Below, piece by piece: positions 27,874-40,591 of a stretch of 64,000 bases of DNA. This DNA comes from Pseudomonas sp. DTU12.3 (lineage in GTDB: Bacteria; Pseudomonadota; Gammaproteobacteria; Pseudomonadales; Pseudomonadaceae). Position 1 is the first letter of the stretch, and each line of letters begins with the position of its first letter. Under the pieces are notes generated by a model, which was not told the DNA's origin, made no database searches, and saw only the letters and a list, made by a program, of their open reading frames with translations. The stretch lies in assembly GCF_004124275.1 (NCBI RefSeq), contig NZ_CP027218.1:2731501-2795500 (forward strand), read 5' to 3'. The translations under genes and the position numbers were made by a program.

Positions 27874-29376
27874 ATGAGCGACACCCAGGTTTTGGGCCAT
27901 TACATCAACGGTCAGGTGCAGGACAGCGGCGGCGAACGCTTCAGCAATGTGTTCAATCCAGCCACTGGTGCAGTGCAGGCGCGCGTAACGCTGGCCAGCC
28001 AGAAAACCGTCGACGAAGCGGTAGCCTCGGCGCTGCAGGCGTTCCCGGCGTGGTCGGAGCAATCGTCGCTGCGCCGTTCGCGGGTGATGTTCAAGTTCAA
28101 GGAACTGCTCGACCGCCACCACCACGAACTGGCGGAAATGATCAGCCGCGAACACGGCAAAGTGCTCTCCGACGCCAAGGGGGAAGTGACCCGTGGCATC
28201 GAGATCGTCGAGTACGCCTGTGGCGCGCCGAACCTGCTGAAAACCGATTTCAGTGACAACATCGGCGGCGGCATCGACAACTGGAACCTGCGTCAGCCAC
28301 TCGGTGTGTGCGCCGGGGTGACGCCGTTCAACTTCCCGGTGATGGTGCCGCTGTGGATGATCCCGCTGGCGCTGGTCACCGGTAACTGCTTCATCCTCAA
28401 GCCGTCGGAACGCGATCCGTCGGCAAGTCTACTGATGGCGCGATTGCTCACCGAAGCCGGGTTGCCCGATGGCGTGTTCAACGTCGTGCAGGGTGACAAA
28501 GTCGCGGTGGACGCTTTGCTGCAACACCCGGACATCGAGGCGATCTCTTTTGTCGGGTCGACGCCGATTGCCGAATACATCCACCAGCAAGCGACCGCGC
28601 GCGGCAAGCGTGTACAGGCACTGGGCGGCGCGAAAAATCACATGATCGTCATGCCCGATGCTGATCTCGATCAAGCCGCAGACGCTTTGATCGGCGCGGC
28701 TTATGGCTCGGCGGGCGAGCGCTGCATGGCGATTTCGATTGCCGTCGCGGTGGGTGATGTCGGCGACCAGCTGATCGCAAAACTGCTGCCACGCATCGAT
28801 CAGCTGAAAGTCGGCAACGGCATGCAGGGCGACAGCGATATGGGGCCGTTGGTGACGGCTGACCACAAGGCCAAGGTTGAAGGTTTTATCGATGAAGGCG
28901 TGGCGCAAGGTGCGCAACTGATCGTCGATGGGCGCAACTTCAAGGTGCCGGGCGCGGAGAACGGTTTCTTCGTCGGGGCGACGCTGTTCGATAACGTCAG
29001 CACCGAGATGAGCATCTACCAACAAGAGATTTTCGGCCCGGTGCTGGGCATCGTTCGCGTCCCCGATTTCGCCAGCGCCGTGGCGTTGATCAATGCCCAT
29101 GAGTTCGGCAACGGCGTGTCGTGCTTCACCAGTGACGGCGGCATCGCCCGGGCGTTTGCGCGCACGATCAAGGTCGGCATGGTCGGTATCAACGTGCCGA
29201 TACCAGTGCCGATGGCGTGGCACTCGTTCGGTGGCTGGAAGCGCTCGCTGTTTGGCGATCATCACGCTTATGGCGAGGAAGGCATTCGTTTCTACAGCCG
29301 CTACAAAAGCGTGATGCAGCGTTGGCCCGACAGCATCGCCAAAGGCCCTGAATTCAGCATGCCCACCGCCAAATAA
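27874..29376 (+). CDS. mmsA: Methylmalonate-semialdehyde dehydrogenase (acylating)
   Basis: A 500-residue CoA-acylating aldehyde dehydrogenase. It has [30 protein letters not shown], and the catalytic cysteine motif [14 protein letters not shown]. In the inositol pathway (IolA) it turns malonate semialdehyde into acetyl-CoA and CO2. It also serves valine catabolism in other contexts. Its place between iolB and iolI points to the IolA role. Confidence 0.93.
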   Translation: MSDTQVLGHYINGQVQDSGGERFSNVFNPATGAVQARVTLASQKTVDEAVASALQAFPAWSEQSSLRRSRVMFKFKELLDRHHHELAEMISREHGKVLSDAKGEVTRGIEIVEYACGAPNLLKTDFSDNIGGGIDNWNLRQPLGVCAGVTPFNFPVMVPLWMIPLALVTGNCFILKPSERDPSASLLMARLLTEAGLPDGVFNVVQGDKVAVDALLQHPDIEAISFVGSTPIAEYIHQQATARGKRVQALGGAKNHMIVMPDADLDQAADALIGAAYGSAGERCMAISIAVAVGDVGDQLIAKLLPRIDQLKVGNGMQGDSDMGPLVTADHKAKVEGFIDEGVAQGAQLIVDGRNFKVPGAENGFFVGATLFDNVSTEMSIYQQEIFGPVLGIVRVPDFASAVALINAHEFGNGVSCFTSDGGIARAFARTIKVGMVGINVPIPVPMAWHSFGGWKRSLFGDHHAYGEEGIRFYSRYKSVMQRWPDSIAKGPEFSMPTAK

Positions 29377-29401
29377 CGTCTTTCTGCGGAGAACCACTGT
29401 C

Positions 29402-30223
29402 ATGAGCAAACCCCTGCGTTTCGCCCTGAACCGTATGGTCGCGCCACGCTTGTCCCTGCCGGCCTTCATTGAACTGGCGGTAACCCTGAAAGCCGACGCC
29501 ATCGAGATTCGTAACGACCTCAAGGGTGTCGAGATCGAAGACGGCACCGCGCCTGAGCAAGTGCGTGAATTGTGCGCGGCGAAAGGCATCACCGTGCTGT
29601 CGATCAATGCGCTGTATCCGTTTGATGTGTGGAATGACCAGCGTCGTGCGCAGGCCTTGAAGCTCGCCGCGTATGCCCGCGATTGCGGCGCGCAGGGCCT
29701 GGTCATGTGCCCGCTGAATGATCGTGCCGACAGCCGCAGCCAGGCCGAACGCGCGGCGGGTCTGCGCACCGCGTTGTCTGAACTGGCGCCGATTCTGCGC
29801 GATCACGGCATCCTTGGTTTCGTCGAGCCGCTGGGCTTCGAAGAGTGTTCCCTGCGTCGCAAATACACGGCGGTGGAGGCGATCAAGGCGGTCGGCGGGC
29901 TGGATGTCTTCCGGCTGGTGCATGACACCTTCCACCATCATTTGGCCAGGGAGCAGGAGTTCTTTCCCGAGCTGACCGGGCTGGTACATATCTCCGGCGT
30001 CGAAGATGCCGAGGCACCGCTGAACAGCATTCGTGATGGTCATCGCGTGCTGGTGGGCGAGGGCGACATTCTCGGGAATGCCGCGCAGATCGAGCAGTTG
30101 CTCGCCAGTGGCTACGACGGTTACCTGTCATTCGAGCCATTCGCCGACAGCGTGCATGGCCTGACGGATATCCGCCAAGCCATCGGCGCCAGCATGGCTC
30201 ACCTGCAAAACTCCCAAAATTGA
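29402..30223 (+). CDS. iolI: IolI-like 2-keto-myo-inositol isomerase / TIM-barrel protein
   Basis: A 273-residue xylose-isomerase-like TIM barrel. Likely metal ligands are in FVEPLGFEECSLRR (Glu), LVHDTFHHHLA (Asp and His) and YLSFEPF (Glu). The EIRNDL and SINALYPFD segments match Bacillus IolI (EIR, LNAL). IolI interconverts inosose isomers, letting D-chiro-inositol enter the pathway. It follows mmsA by 25 bp. Confidence in the family is high; the exact reaction is inferred from context. Confidence 0.82.
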   Translation: MSKPLRFALNRMVAPRLSLPAFIELAVTLKADAIEIRNDLKGVEIEDGTAPEQVRELCAAKGITVLSINALYPFDVWNDQRRAQALKLAAYARDCGAQGLVMCPLNDRADSRSQAERAAGLRTALSELAPILRDHGILGFVEPLGFEECSLRRKYTAVEAIKAVGGLDVFRLVHDTFHHHLAREQEFFPELTGLVHISGVEDAEAPLNSIRDGHRVLVGEGDILGNAAQIEQLLASGYDGYLSFEPFADSVHGLTDIRQAIGASMAHLQNSQN

Positions 30224-30232
30224 AGGAGATCC

Positions 30233-30326
30233 CCTGTGGGAGCGGGCTTGCGCGCGAAGGCGTCCGGGCATTCAACATCAATGTTGCCTGACACACCGCT
30301 TTCGCGAGCAAGCCCGCTCCCACAGG
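30233..30326. repeat. REP inverted-repeat pair (GGGAGCGGGCTTGC family)
   Basis: CCTGTGGGAGCGGGCTTGCG and its complement flank about 40 bp. It lies inside the iol operon, between iolI and iolD, where it can form a hairpin in the mRNA. Confidence 0.92.
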
Positions 30327-30376
30327 ATCGCTTTTCACAGCACATAGCGGATACGGCTTCAAAGGAAGGTGCAAGC

Positions 30377-33360
<2,984 letters not shown>

Positions 33361-33372
33361 CCCCAATCTAAT

Positions 33373-33462
33373 TGTGGGAGCGGGCTTGCTCGCGAAAGCG
33401 GTGTGTCAGTCGGCATTAGTGTTGGATGTGCCATCGCATTCGCGAGCAAGCCCGCTCCCACA
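33373..33462. repeat. REP inverted-repeat pair (GGGAGCGGGCTTGC family)
   Basis: TGTGGGAGCGGGCTTGCTCG and its complement, with about 40 bp between. It lies between iolG and iolH within the operon. Confidence 0.92.
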
Positions 33463-33485
33463 GGGATTGTGTGAAGGAGGAAGTA

Positions 33486-34346
33486 ATGCGCATCGCACTG
33501 GATCCTTACATGTACCGCAATCTGTCTCTGGGCAAGATGGTCGACAAGGTTGCCGAGCTCGGTTACGAACACATCGAGCTGTCCCCCCGGGAAGATTTTC
33601 TGCCGTTCTACAAGGCGCCGCGTGTCGACAAGGCGCGCATCAAGGAGTTTCGCAAAGCCCTGAGCGACACCGGGGTCAAACTCTCTTCGTTACTACCGAT
33701 GTACCACTGGGCTGCCGCCGACGAAGGCTTGCGCGTGGCCGCCGTGCGTAACTGGAAACGCGCGATTCAGATTGCCGTGGCGATGGATTGCGAGCTGGTC
33801 AACACGGAATTCACCGGTCAATCGGATAACCCGCTGGTGTGCGAAAACCAGTTCATGCGCTCCATGGATGAATTGATCCCCGAGTTCGAGCGCGAGGGCA
33901 TCAAACTGGATATCCAGGCGCATCCGTATGACTTCTGTGAGCGCAACAACGAGTCGGTGGACATCATTCGCGGGCTGGACCGCGACTGGATCAACTACCT
34001 CTATGCCGCGCCACACACGTTTTTCTATGACGACGGCGTCGGTGACATTGCCTCGATGCTCAAGTACGCGGGTTCGAAACTCAGCCACCTGATCATCGCC
34101 GACACCTACAACCACAAGGCCTCGTCGGGGTTGCGCTACATCGTCAATCCGCCGGGTGTCACCGCCACCGTGCATCAGCATCTGGACATCGGTCAGGGCG
34201 AAGTCGACTGGGCAGCGTTTTTCGGCACGTTGCGCGAGATCAAGTTCGACGGCATCGCCACGGTCTCGGTGTTCGCCTGGGAAGACCGGCCGGACGAGTC
34301 CAACCGGATGATGCTGGAGCGGGTCAAAAGCGAACTTTGCCGCTGA
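33486..34346 (+). CDS. iolH: IolH-like sugar phosphate isomerase/epimerase
   Basis: A 286-residue TIM-barrel protein resembling Bacillus Iol[52 protein letters not shown] and [11 protein letters not shown]. Candidate metal ligands are the Glu in NTEFTGQ, His in QAHP, and the Asp/His in ADTYNHKA. IolH has no firmly assigned reaction; it belongs to inositol operons. A strong GAAGGAGG ribosome-binding site precedes the ATG. Confidence 0.83.
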   Translation: MRIALDPYMYRNLSLGKMVDKVAELGYEHIELSPREDFLPFYKAPRVDKARIKEFRKALSDTGVKLSSLLPMYHWAAADEGLRVAAVRNWKRAIQIAVAMDCELVNTEFTGQSDNPLVCENQFMRSMDELIPEFEREGIKLDIQAHPYDFCERNNESVDIIRGLDRDWINYLYAAPHTFFYDDGVGDIASMLKYAGSKLSHLIIADTYNHKASSGLRYIVNPPGVTATVHQHLDIGQGEVDWAAFFGTLREIKFDGIATVSVFAWEDRPDESNRMMLERVKSELCR

Positions 34347-34366
34347 GGCCGCACCTATCCCTTGAC

Positions 34367-34475
34367 TGATCGTCCCTACGCTCCGCGTGGGAATGCAGCC
34401 CGGGACGCTCCGCGTCCCACAAGCGGACGCAGAGCGTCCATTGATGCGTTCCCACGCAGAGCGTGGGAACGATCA
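34367..34475. repeat. Composite palindromic repeat (CGTTCCCACGC family)
   Basis: TGATCGTCCC...CGCGTGGGAATGC at the left and GCGTTCCCACGC...GTGGGAACGATCA at the right are inverted. A middle GGGACGCTCCGCGTCCC and GGACGCAGAGCGTCC can form further hairpins. It lies within the operon between iolH and the next dehydrogenase, and differs in family from the other operon REPs. Confidence 0.85.
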
Positions 34476-34490
34476 AGAAGGAGTCGAATC

Positions 34491-35543
34491 ATGCGTATCG
34501 GACTTGTCGGTTACGGCCATGGCGGCCGGTTTTTTCATGCACCGCTGCTCAGCAGTCTGCCCGGTGCGACCTTCGCCGGTGTCGTCACGCGTTCCGCCGA
34601 GCGCCGACAGTTGCTCGCTGCCGAGTACCCCGGCGTGGCGGCCTTCGACAGCATTGGCCAACTGGTCGAGGCGGGTGTCGATGTGCTGGTGATTTCCACG
34701 CCGCTGAAGGGGCGGCCGGCGCTGGTGCTCGATGGCCTCGAGCACGGGGTGATGGTGGTCAGTGACAAACCCTTCGCCGCCGATGCGCAACAGGCGCAGA
34801 CCTTGATCACCATGGCCGAACGCCAAGGCGTGCGGCTCAGCGTTTATCAGAACCGCCGCTGGGATTCCGATTTCCTCACCGTGCGCAAACTCATCGAATC
34901 CGGTGCGTTGGGGCAGGTCACCCGCTTCGAATCGCGGGTCGAACGCTACTCGCCGCAATCGGTGAACAACGGCAGTGGCGGCGGGTTCCTGCGCGATCTC
35001 GGCAGCCATCTGGTCGATCAGGCGCTGCTGCTGTTCGGCCCGGTCAGCCGCGTGTACGGCGAACTGGATTACCTGGAAAAAGCGCAGACCTACGACAACG
35101 GTTTTTTCGTCTCGCTGACCCATGCCAGCGGAGTGATCTCGCACCTGGGCGGCAGTTGCCTGCAAAACACCCCCGGCCCGCGCTTTCGCGTCACCGGCAC
35201 ACAGGGTTGCTACAGCGTCGATGGCCTCGACGGTCAGGAAGCTCAGGCGTTGGCCGGGCTTTCACCGAAATCGGCGGGCGAGCGATGGGGCGTCGAAGAG
35301 CATCGTCGTTGGGGCTGGTTCGAACAGGGCGAGATTCGTGAGCGAGTGCCGTCGGAACGGGGCTGCTGGAATCAGTTCTATCTGCAGCTACAAACCGCGT
35401 TACACAACGGCGGCCCATTGCCCGTGGAGGCCCGTGATGCACTGGCAACCACCCGCGTTCTGGACGCCGCACGGCTGAGTGCCGAGCGTGGCCAAGTGGT
35501 CGATTTGCTGGCGTTCGAAGCGGCTGGAACAAATTTAGAATAA
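34491..35543 (+). CDS. Second Gfo/Idh/MocA oxidoreductase of the inositol cluster
   Basis: A 350-residue protein with the dinucleotide motif GLVGYGHGGRFFH near the start. The family EKP motif reads SDKPFA, with Lys93, and the H-x3-D motif is GSHLVDQALLLFG. Dehydrogenases of this kind in inositol clusters can act on scyllo- or chiro-inositol or related polyols. The substrate here is unknown. The start at 34491 follows AAGGAG; the upstream open frame runs through a repeat. The stop codon lies inside an operator-like dyad. Confidence 0.85.
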   Translation: MRIGLVGYGHGGRFFHAPLLSSLPGATFAGVVTRSAERRQLLAAEYPGVAAFDSIGQLVEAGVDVLVISTPLKGRPALVLDGLEHGVMVVSDKPFAADAQQAQTLITMAERQGVRLSVYQNRRWDSDFLTVRKLIESGALGQVTRFESRVERYSPQSVNNGSGGGFLRDLGSHLVDQALLLFGPVSRVYGELDYLEKAQTYDNGFFVSLTHASGVISHLGGSCLQNTPGPRFRVTGTQGCYSVDGLDGQEAQALAGLSPKSAGERWGVEEHRRWGWFEQGEIRERVPSERGCWNQFYLQLQTALHNGGPLPVEARDALATTRVLDAARLSAERGQVVDLLAFEAAGTNLE

Positions 35544-35578
35544 AATTCTAAAATGAGTTGAATTAGAATTAAATTTCC
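35534..35578. promoter_or_regulatory. Predicted IolR-type sites before the ABC transporter
   Basis: A perfect dyad TTTAGAAT-N3-ATTCTAAA (35534-35552) is followed by AGAA-N6-TTCC (35565-35578), one base from GGAA-N6-TTCC. Both are AT-rich like the iolC operator. They suggest a separate IolR-controlled promoter for the transporter genes. Confidence 0.5.
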
Positions 35579-35900
35579 AATAATGTCGTTTGCAGGTTAC
35601 CGACATCCACGTCCGATCTCAGTTTTGAATGAGAGCAGGGCGAACCAAAAACAAGAAACAGAAACCAGGTACCGTCGATGAAAACCTTCAACGCTGCACT
35701 GTCTGTTTTACGCCTCGCGCAACGCCTCTTTCGCGACCTGCCTCGCGCCTCGTTACATTTCTTCGTTCGCCTGCTCTGCGTCGAGCGCAACGGTGCCCTG
35801 GTCTGCTGTATTCCCGGCGCCCCGATCGTCCGTTTGCCCGTTCACTGAAATCGTCACGCCTCATCCATAAAACCAACAAGAATGTGGAGAAAGACCTTTC
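35579..35900. other. Leader of the ABC transporter, no gene seen
   Basis: About 320 bp. Short frames (for example a 56-codon ATG frame near 35678) have no family resemblance. The region probably holds the transporter promoter and a long 5' leader. A ribosome-binding site lies just before 35901. Confidence 0.5.
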
Positions 35901-36827
35901 ATGAAGACCCCGATCCGTTTCACCGCACTTGCCCTGTCCCTGCTGTTCGCCAGCGGCGCAGCATTGGCCGACATGCGCATCGGCGTGAGCATGTCGCAGT
36001 TCGATGACACCTGGCTGACGTACCTGCGCGAATCCATGGACAGCAAGGCCAAGTCCTATCCCGATGGCGTCAAGTTGCAATTCGAAGACGCGCGCAGCGA
36101 TGTAGTCAAGCAGTTGAGCCAGGTCGAAAGCTTCATCAGTCAGAAAGTCGATGCGATTGTCGTCAACCCGGTGGATACCGCCGCGACCCGCAAAATCACC
36201 GAAGCCGCAGTGAAGGCGGGCATCCCGCTGGTCTACGTCAACCGCCGTCCCGATGATCTGAAGCTGCCCAAAGGCGTGGTCACGGTCGCTTCCAACGACC
36301 TTGAAGCTGGCGAAATGCAGATGCAGTACCTCGCCGACAAAATGGGTGGGAAGGGAGAAATCGTCATCCTGCTCGGCGACCTCGCCAACAACTCCACGAC
36401 CAACCGCACCAAGGGCGTGAAAGAGGTGCTGGCGAAATACCCGAACATCAAGGTCGAGCAGGAACAGACCGGTATCTGGCTGCGCGATAAAGGCATGACA
36501 CTGGTCAATGACTGGCTGACCCAGGGCCGCAAGTTCGATGCGGTGGTCTCCAACAACGATGAAATGGCAATTGGTGCCGCCATGGCCCTGCAGCAGGCCG
36601 GGGTCGACAAGGGCAGCGTGCTGATCGCCGGTGTCGACGGTACGCCCGACGGGTTGAACGCGATCAAGAAAGGCAGCATGGCGGTCTCGGTGTTTCAGGA
36701 CGCCAAGGGCCAGGCTGACGGTTCCATCGACACCGCCGTGAAGATGGCGAAAAACGAAGCGGTCGAGCAGAACGTCTGGGTGCCGTATCGCCTGATCACT
36801 CCGGAAAACGTCGACACCTTCAAATAG
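35901..36827 (+). CDS. Inositol-type ABC transporter, periplasmic binding protein
   Basis: A 308-residue pentose/hexose-type binding protein. A signal peptide ends at ...ASGAALADM and a mature domain of two Rossmann-like lobes follows (MRIGVSMSQFDDTWLTYLRESM, then ISQKVDAIVVNPVDTAA and VLIAGVDGTPDGLNAIKKG). It resembles IbpA, the inositol-binding protein of Caulobacter. Specificity for myo-inositol is inferred from the cluster. It is the first of three transporter genes. Confidence 0.9.
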   Translation: MKTPIRFTALALSLLFASGAALADMRIGVSMSQFDDTWLTYLRESMDSKAKSYPDGVKLQFEDARSDVVKQLSQVESFISQKVDAIVVNPVDTAATRKITEAAVKAGIPLVYVNRRPDDLKLPKGVVTVASNDLEAGEMQMQYLADKMGGKGEIVILLGDLANNSTTNRTKGVKEVLAKYPNIKVEQEQTGIWLRDKGMTLVNDWLTQGRKFDAVVSNNDEMAIGAAMALQQAGVDKGSVLIAGVDGTPDGLNAIKKGSMAVSVFQDAKGQADGSIDTAVKMAKNEAVEQNVWVPYRLITPENVDTFK

Positions 36828-36897
36828 TCCGTCGGTTCAATAACAACAATAAACACGCAAGGTGGCTGCGGCGACCTTGCTGATGGAGTACCTGATC

Positions 36898-38466
36898 ATG
36901 TTCGCTTCAGCGACTGCTTCGAGCACCCTCCCGTTGGCGGGCATCCAGCCAGCAACGACCTTTGTCGATGAGCCGTACCTGCTGGAAATCACCAACATCA
37001 GCAAGGGTTTTCCGGGTGTGGTGGCCTTGTCCAATGTGCAATTGCGTGTGCGCCCGGGCTCGGTGCTGGCGCTGATGGGCGAGAACGGCGCGGGTAAATC
37101 GACGCTGATGAAAATCATCGCCGGTATCTACCAGCCCGACGCCGGCGAACTGCGTCTGCGCGGCAAACCGGTGGTATTTGAAACACCGTTGGCGGCGTTA
37201 CAGGCGGGGATCGCGATGATCCACCAGGAACTCAACCTGATGCCGCACATGAGCATCGCCGAAAACATCTGGATCGGTCGTGAACAGCTCAATGGCCTGC
37301 ACATGATCGATCACCGCGAGATGCATCGCTGCACCGCGCAATTGCTCGAGCGCCTGCGCATCAACCTCGATCCCGAGGAGCAGGTCGGCAACCTGAGCAT
37401 CGCCGAACGGCAGATGGTCGAGATCGCCAAAGCGGTGTCCTACGACTCCGACATCCTGATCATGGATGAGCCGACCTCGGCCATCACCGACAAGGAAGTG
37501 GCGCACCTGTTCTCGATCATTGCCGACCTCAAGGCGCAGGGCAAAGGCATCATCTATATCACCCACAAAATGAACGAAGTGTTCGCCATCGCCGATGAAG
37601 TGGCGGTGTTTCGCGATGGCGAATACATCGGCCTGCAACGCGCCGACAGCATGGACGGCGACAGCCTGATTTCAATGATGGTCGGCCGCGAACTGAGCCA
37701 GTTGTTCCCGGTACGCGAGAAGCCGATCGGCGACCTGCTGCTGTCGGTACGCGACCTCAAGCTCGACGGGATTTTCAAAGGTGTCTCGTTTGATCTGCAT
37801 GTCGGCGAGATCCTTGGCATCGCCGGGTTGATGGGCTCCGGGCGCACCAACGTCGCCGAAGCGGTGTTCGGCATTACCCCAAGTGACGGCGGCGAGATTC
37901 GCCTCGATGGCGAAGTGGTGCGCATCACCGATCCGCACATGGCGATCGAGAAGGGCTTCGCGCTGTTGACCGAGGATCGCAAGCTCAGCGGGTTGTTCCC
38001 GTGCCTGTCGGTCCTCGAAAACATGGAAATGGCGGTGCTGCCGCATTACGCCGGCCACGGTTTTATCCAGCAGAAAGCCCTGCGCGCGCTGTGCGAAGAC
38101 ATGTGCAAGAAGTTGCGGGTGAAGACCCCGTCGCTGGAACAATGCATCGATACCTTGTCTGGCGGCAATCAGCAGAAAGCCTTGCTGGCGCGCTGGCTGA
38201 TGACCAATCCACGCATCCTGATTCTCGATGAGCCGACCCGTGGCATCGATGTCGGCGCCAAGGCCGAGATCTACCGGCTGATCTCGCTGCTGGCCAGTGA
38301 AGGCATGGCGGTGATCATGATTTCCTCGGAGCTGCCGGAAGTGCTCGGCATGAGCGACCGCGTGATGGTCATGCACGAAGGCGACCTGATGGGCACCCTC
38401 GACCGCAGCGAAGCAACGCAGGAGCGGGTGATGCAGTTGGCATCAGGCATGACCCTCAATAGTTGA
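36898..38466 (+). CDS. Sugar-type ABC transporter ATPase, two nucleotide-binding domains
   Basis: A 522-residue protein with two ATPase domains in the RbsA/MglA style. The first has Walker [10 protein letters not shown], signature [14 protein letters not shown] and Walker [11 protein letters not shown]. The second has the usual degenerate Walker A ([12 protein letters not shown]), signature [15 protein letters not shown] and Walker [10 protein letters not shown]. It drives inositol uptake with the neighbouring binding protein and permease. The ATG at 36898 has GGAG 9 bp upstream; in-frame starts at 36883 and 36862 are possible. Confidence 0.92.
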   Translation: MFASATASSTLPLAGIQPATTFVDEPYLLEITNISKGFPGVVALSNVQLRVRPGSVLALMGENGAGKSTLMKIIAGIYQPDAGELRLRGKPVVFETPLAALQAGIAMIHQELNLMPHMSIAENIWIGREQLNGLHMIDHREMHRCTAQLLERLRINLDPEEQVGNLSIAERQMVEIAKAVSYDSDILIMDEPTSAITDKEVAHLFSIIADLKAQGKGIIYITHKMNEVFAIADEVAVFRDGEYIGLQRADSMDGDSLISMMVGRELSQLFPVREKPIGDLLLSVRDLKLDGIFKGVSFDLHVGEILGIAGLMGSGRTNVAEAVFGITPSDGGEIRLDGEVVRITDPHMAIEKGFALLTEDRKLSGLFPCLSVLENMEMAVLPHYAGHGFIQQKALRALCEDMCKKLRVKTPSLEQCIDTLSGGNQQKALLARWLMTNPRILILDEPTRGIDVGAKAEIYRLISLLASEGMAVIMISSELPEVLGMSDRVMVMHEGDLMGTLDRSEATQERVMQLASGMTLNS

Positions 38467-38476
38467 TCCAATTCCC

Positions 38477-38572
38477 TGTGGCGAGGGAGCTTGCTCCCGC
38501 TGGGTTGCGAAGCGACCCCAAAAAAGCCTGGGCCTGCCGCGCAGTCCAGCGCGAGCAAGCTCCCTCGCCACA
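38477..38572. repeat. REP inverted pair (GGCGAGGGAGCTTGCTC family)
   Basis: TGTGGCGAGGGAGCTTGCTC and its complement flank a GC-rich middle of about 55 bp. It lies between the ATPase and permease genes, and is a third REP family within the iol region. Confidence 0.9.
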
Positions 38573-38613
38573 AAAGGCTGACCGCAGATTTCATTTTCGA
38601 AGGGTAAGTGGCT

Positions 38614-39636
38614 ATGAACGCGATACTGGAAAACAAGCCAGCAACGGTGCCGACCAAGAGTCGTCGGCGCTTTCCGACTGAACTGAGCATTTTCCTCGTG
38701 CTGATCGGTATCGGTCTGGTTTTTGAAGTGTTCGGCTGGATCGTCCGCGACCAGAGCTTCCTGATGAACTCGCAGCGCCTGGTGCTGATGATCCTGCAGG
38801 TGTCGATCATTGGCTTGCTGGCCATTGGCGTGACCCAGGTGATCATCACCACGGGTATCGACTTGTCCTCGGGTTCCGTATTGGCCCTGTCGGCGATGAT
38901 CGCCGCCAGCCTGGCGCAGACCTCGGACTTTGCCCGAGCGGTGTTTCCGTCGCTGACCGACTTGCCAGTGTGGATTCCAGTGATCGCCGGGCTCGGCGTC
39001 GGCTTGCTGGCGGGTGCGATCAACGGCAGCATCATTGCAATCACCGGGATCCCACCGTTCATTGCGACCCTTGGCATGATGGTCTCGGCGCGTGGTCTGG
39101 CGCGCTATTACACCGAAGGTCAGCCGGTGAGCATGCTCTCCGACTCCTACACCGCGATTGGCCATGGCGCGATGCCGGTGATCATCTTTCTGGTGGTGGC
39201 GGTGATTTTCCACATCGCCCTGCGCTACACCAAGTATGGCAAATACACCTACGCGATCGGCGGCAACATGCAGGCAGCGCGGACGTCCGGCATCAACGTC
39301 AAGCGCCATCTGGTGATCGTCTACAGCATTGCCGGGTTGCTCGCAGGGCTGGCCGGTGTGGTTGCCTCGGCGCGTGCCGCCACCGGGCAGGCGGGGATGG
39401 GCATGTCGTATGAACTGGATGCGATTGCCGCGGCGGTCATCGGCGGCACCAGTCTGGCGGGGGGCGTAGGGCGCATTACCGGTACGGTGATCGGGGCGTT
39501 GATCCTCGGGGTCATGGCCAGCGGCTTTACCTTTGTCGGTGTGGATGCGTATATTCAGGACATTATCAAGGGATTGATTATTGTTGTGGCGGTGGTCATC
39601 GACCAGTACCGCAACAAGCGCAAACTCAAGCGCTGA
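38614..39636 (+). CDS. Inositol-type ABC transporter permease
   Basis: A 340-residue membrane protein of the RbsC/MglC family with about 8-10 helices. Family segments are TTGIDLSSGSVLALSAM, ALGMMVSARGLARYYTEGQP-like reading (IATLGMMVSARGLARYY), YAIGGNMQAARTSGINV and GGTSLAGGVGRITGT. It forms the transmembrane channel with the preceding ATPase. ATG 38614 is preferred; a GTG at 38608 is also possible. It is the last gene of the iol cluster, followed by a terminator hairpin. Confidence 0.93.
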   Translation: MNAILENKPATVPTKSRRRFPTELSIFLVLIGIGLVFEVFGWIVRDQSFLMNSQRLVLMILQVSIIGLLAIGVTQVIITTGIDLSSGSVLALSAMIAASLAQTSDFARAVFPSLTDLPVWIPVIAGLGVGLLAGAINGSIIAITGIPPFIATLGMMVSARGLARYYTEGQPVSMLSDSYTAIGHGAMPVIIFLVVAVIFHIALRYTKYGKYTYAIGGNMQAARTSGINVKRHLVIVYSIAGLLAGLAGVVASARAATGQAGMGMSYELDAIAAAVIGGTSLAGGVGRITGTVIGALILGVMASGFTFVGVDAYIQDIIKGLIIVVAVVIDQYRNKRKLKR

Positions 39637-39657
39637 TACCGAAGCACACTGCAAAAT

Positions 39658-39682
39658 GCGCCACGCCTGCCCGCGTGGCGCA
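39658..39682 (+). terminator. Terminator-like hairpin at the end of the iol cluster
   Basis: A perfect 10-bp stem, TGCGCCACGC-CTGCC-GCGTGGCGCA, lies 21 bp after the permease stop. A T-rich but interrupted stretch (GTTTGTCTTC) follows. Confidence 0.7.
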
Positions 39683-39962
39683 GCCGTTTGTCTTCTATAT
39701 AAAGCCGCTTGACTGAATTTCTTGCTATAAACGCACTCCGATGACCGCTGTGAAGCCTGTGTCAGAGCAGTTTCCGGGCGTTGTCGGACAAATTCCCGGT
39801 ATTTACAGTTGCTGAGGCCTCAAGTCGGCCTTAGACTGCCGCCCCTCGTAAATTGAGTGCCGGGTGGCATTTGCAATAAACGATGCCTTTTCGATGACCG
39901 CACGCGGATCGCCGAAACGCTCCCTAATTCGCCTTAATGCACGTTTTTTTATAGAGATATCA
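39683..39962. other. Intergenic region before the DksA-like gene
   Basis: About 280 bp with no gene called. It has AT-rich promoter-like patches (TATATAAAG, TTGCTATAAACG) near 39695-39730 and an imperfect GGCC-based dyad, AGGCCTCAAGTCGGCCT, near 39814. Confidence 0.5.
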
Positions 39963-40367
39963 ATGACAAAGGACAAGTTGCTGGCCATGCCGGCAGATGA
40001 CTACATGAATTCCGAGCAACACGCTTTCTTCACTGAGCTGTTGCAGAACATGAAAGTCGAAACCCACGAGCGCATTGAGCAAAACCGTATCGCCATCGAA
40101 AGCCTGGACACTCCGGCCGACCCGGCAGACGCGGCTTCGGTTGAAGAAGAGCGCACCTGGCTGGTCAACGCGATCGATCGCGACCAGCGCATGCTGCCGC
40201 AACTGGAACAAGCCCTTGAGCGCATCAAGGAAGACAGCTTTGGCTGGTGCGACGACAGCGGCGAGGCCATTGGCCTGAAGCGCCTGCTGATCAGCCCGAC
40301 CACCAAATACTGCATCGAAGCTCAAGAGCGTCACGAGCAGATCGACAAGCACCAGCGTCAGGCCTGA
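39963..40367 (+). CDS. DksA/TraR-family protein lacking a full zinc finger
   Basis: A 134-residue protein with a long coiled-coil region (about 20-95) and the C-terminal DksA segment. The zinc-finger positions read C-x2-S and C-x2-A (FGWCDDSGEAIG, then YCIEAQE), so only two of four cysteines remain. It resembles P. aeruginosa DksA2, which works without zinc and helps the cell under zinc limitation. DksA proteins bind RNA polymerase and act with ppGpp. The coiled-coil tip has DPADAAS. Start at 39963 (MTKDKLLAMPADDYM); the upstream frame reads poorly. Confidence 0.85.
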   Translation: MTKDKLLAMPADDYMNSEQHAFFTELLQNMKVETHERIEQNRIAIESLDTPADPADAASVEEERTWLVNAIDRDQRMLPQLEQALERIKEDSFGWCDDSGEAIGLKRLLISPTTKYCIEAQERHEQIDKHQRQA

Positions 40368-40402
40368 TTCTGTGAGGTGCCCTTTTAATTAGGGGCGCCT
40401 GG

Positions 40403-40457
40403 AAAAGATCGCAGCCTTCGGCAGCTCCTACAGGGGTTGTTGGGGGCTGCGATCTTT
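40403..40457. repeat. REP pair, one arm truncated
   Basis: AAAAGATCGCAGCCTTCGGCAG is complete, while the opposing arm keeps only GGGGGCTGCGATCTTT. It lies after the DksA-like gene. Confidence 0.85.
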
Positions 40458-40591
40458 GCTTTTGTTCGTCTGCGATATTCCACGCGGTTCATTGACCTGC
40501 TGCAGACCCCACGACTAACGGACCATGGATAATGGCGTTGTAGTGGCGTTTAATGCAGGCACAATAATGAGAACAAGCGTGGGGTGTTGAT

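Noticed and set aside
35629..35904. 91-codon open frame before the binding-protein gene
   Set aside because: Basic, low-complexity product with no family resemblance, overlapping the next gene's start. More likely leader sequence.
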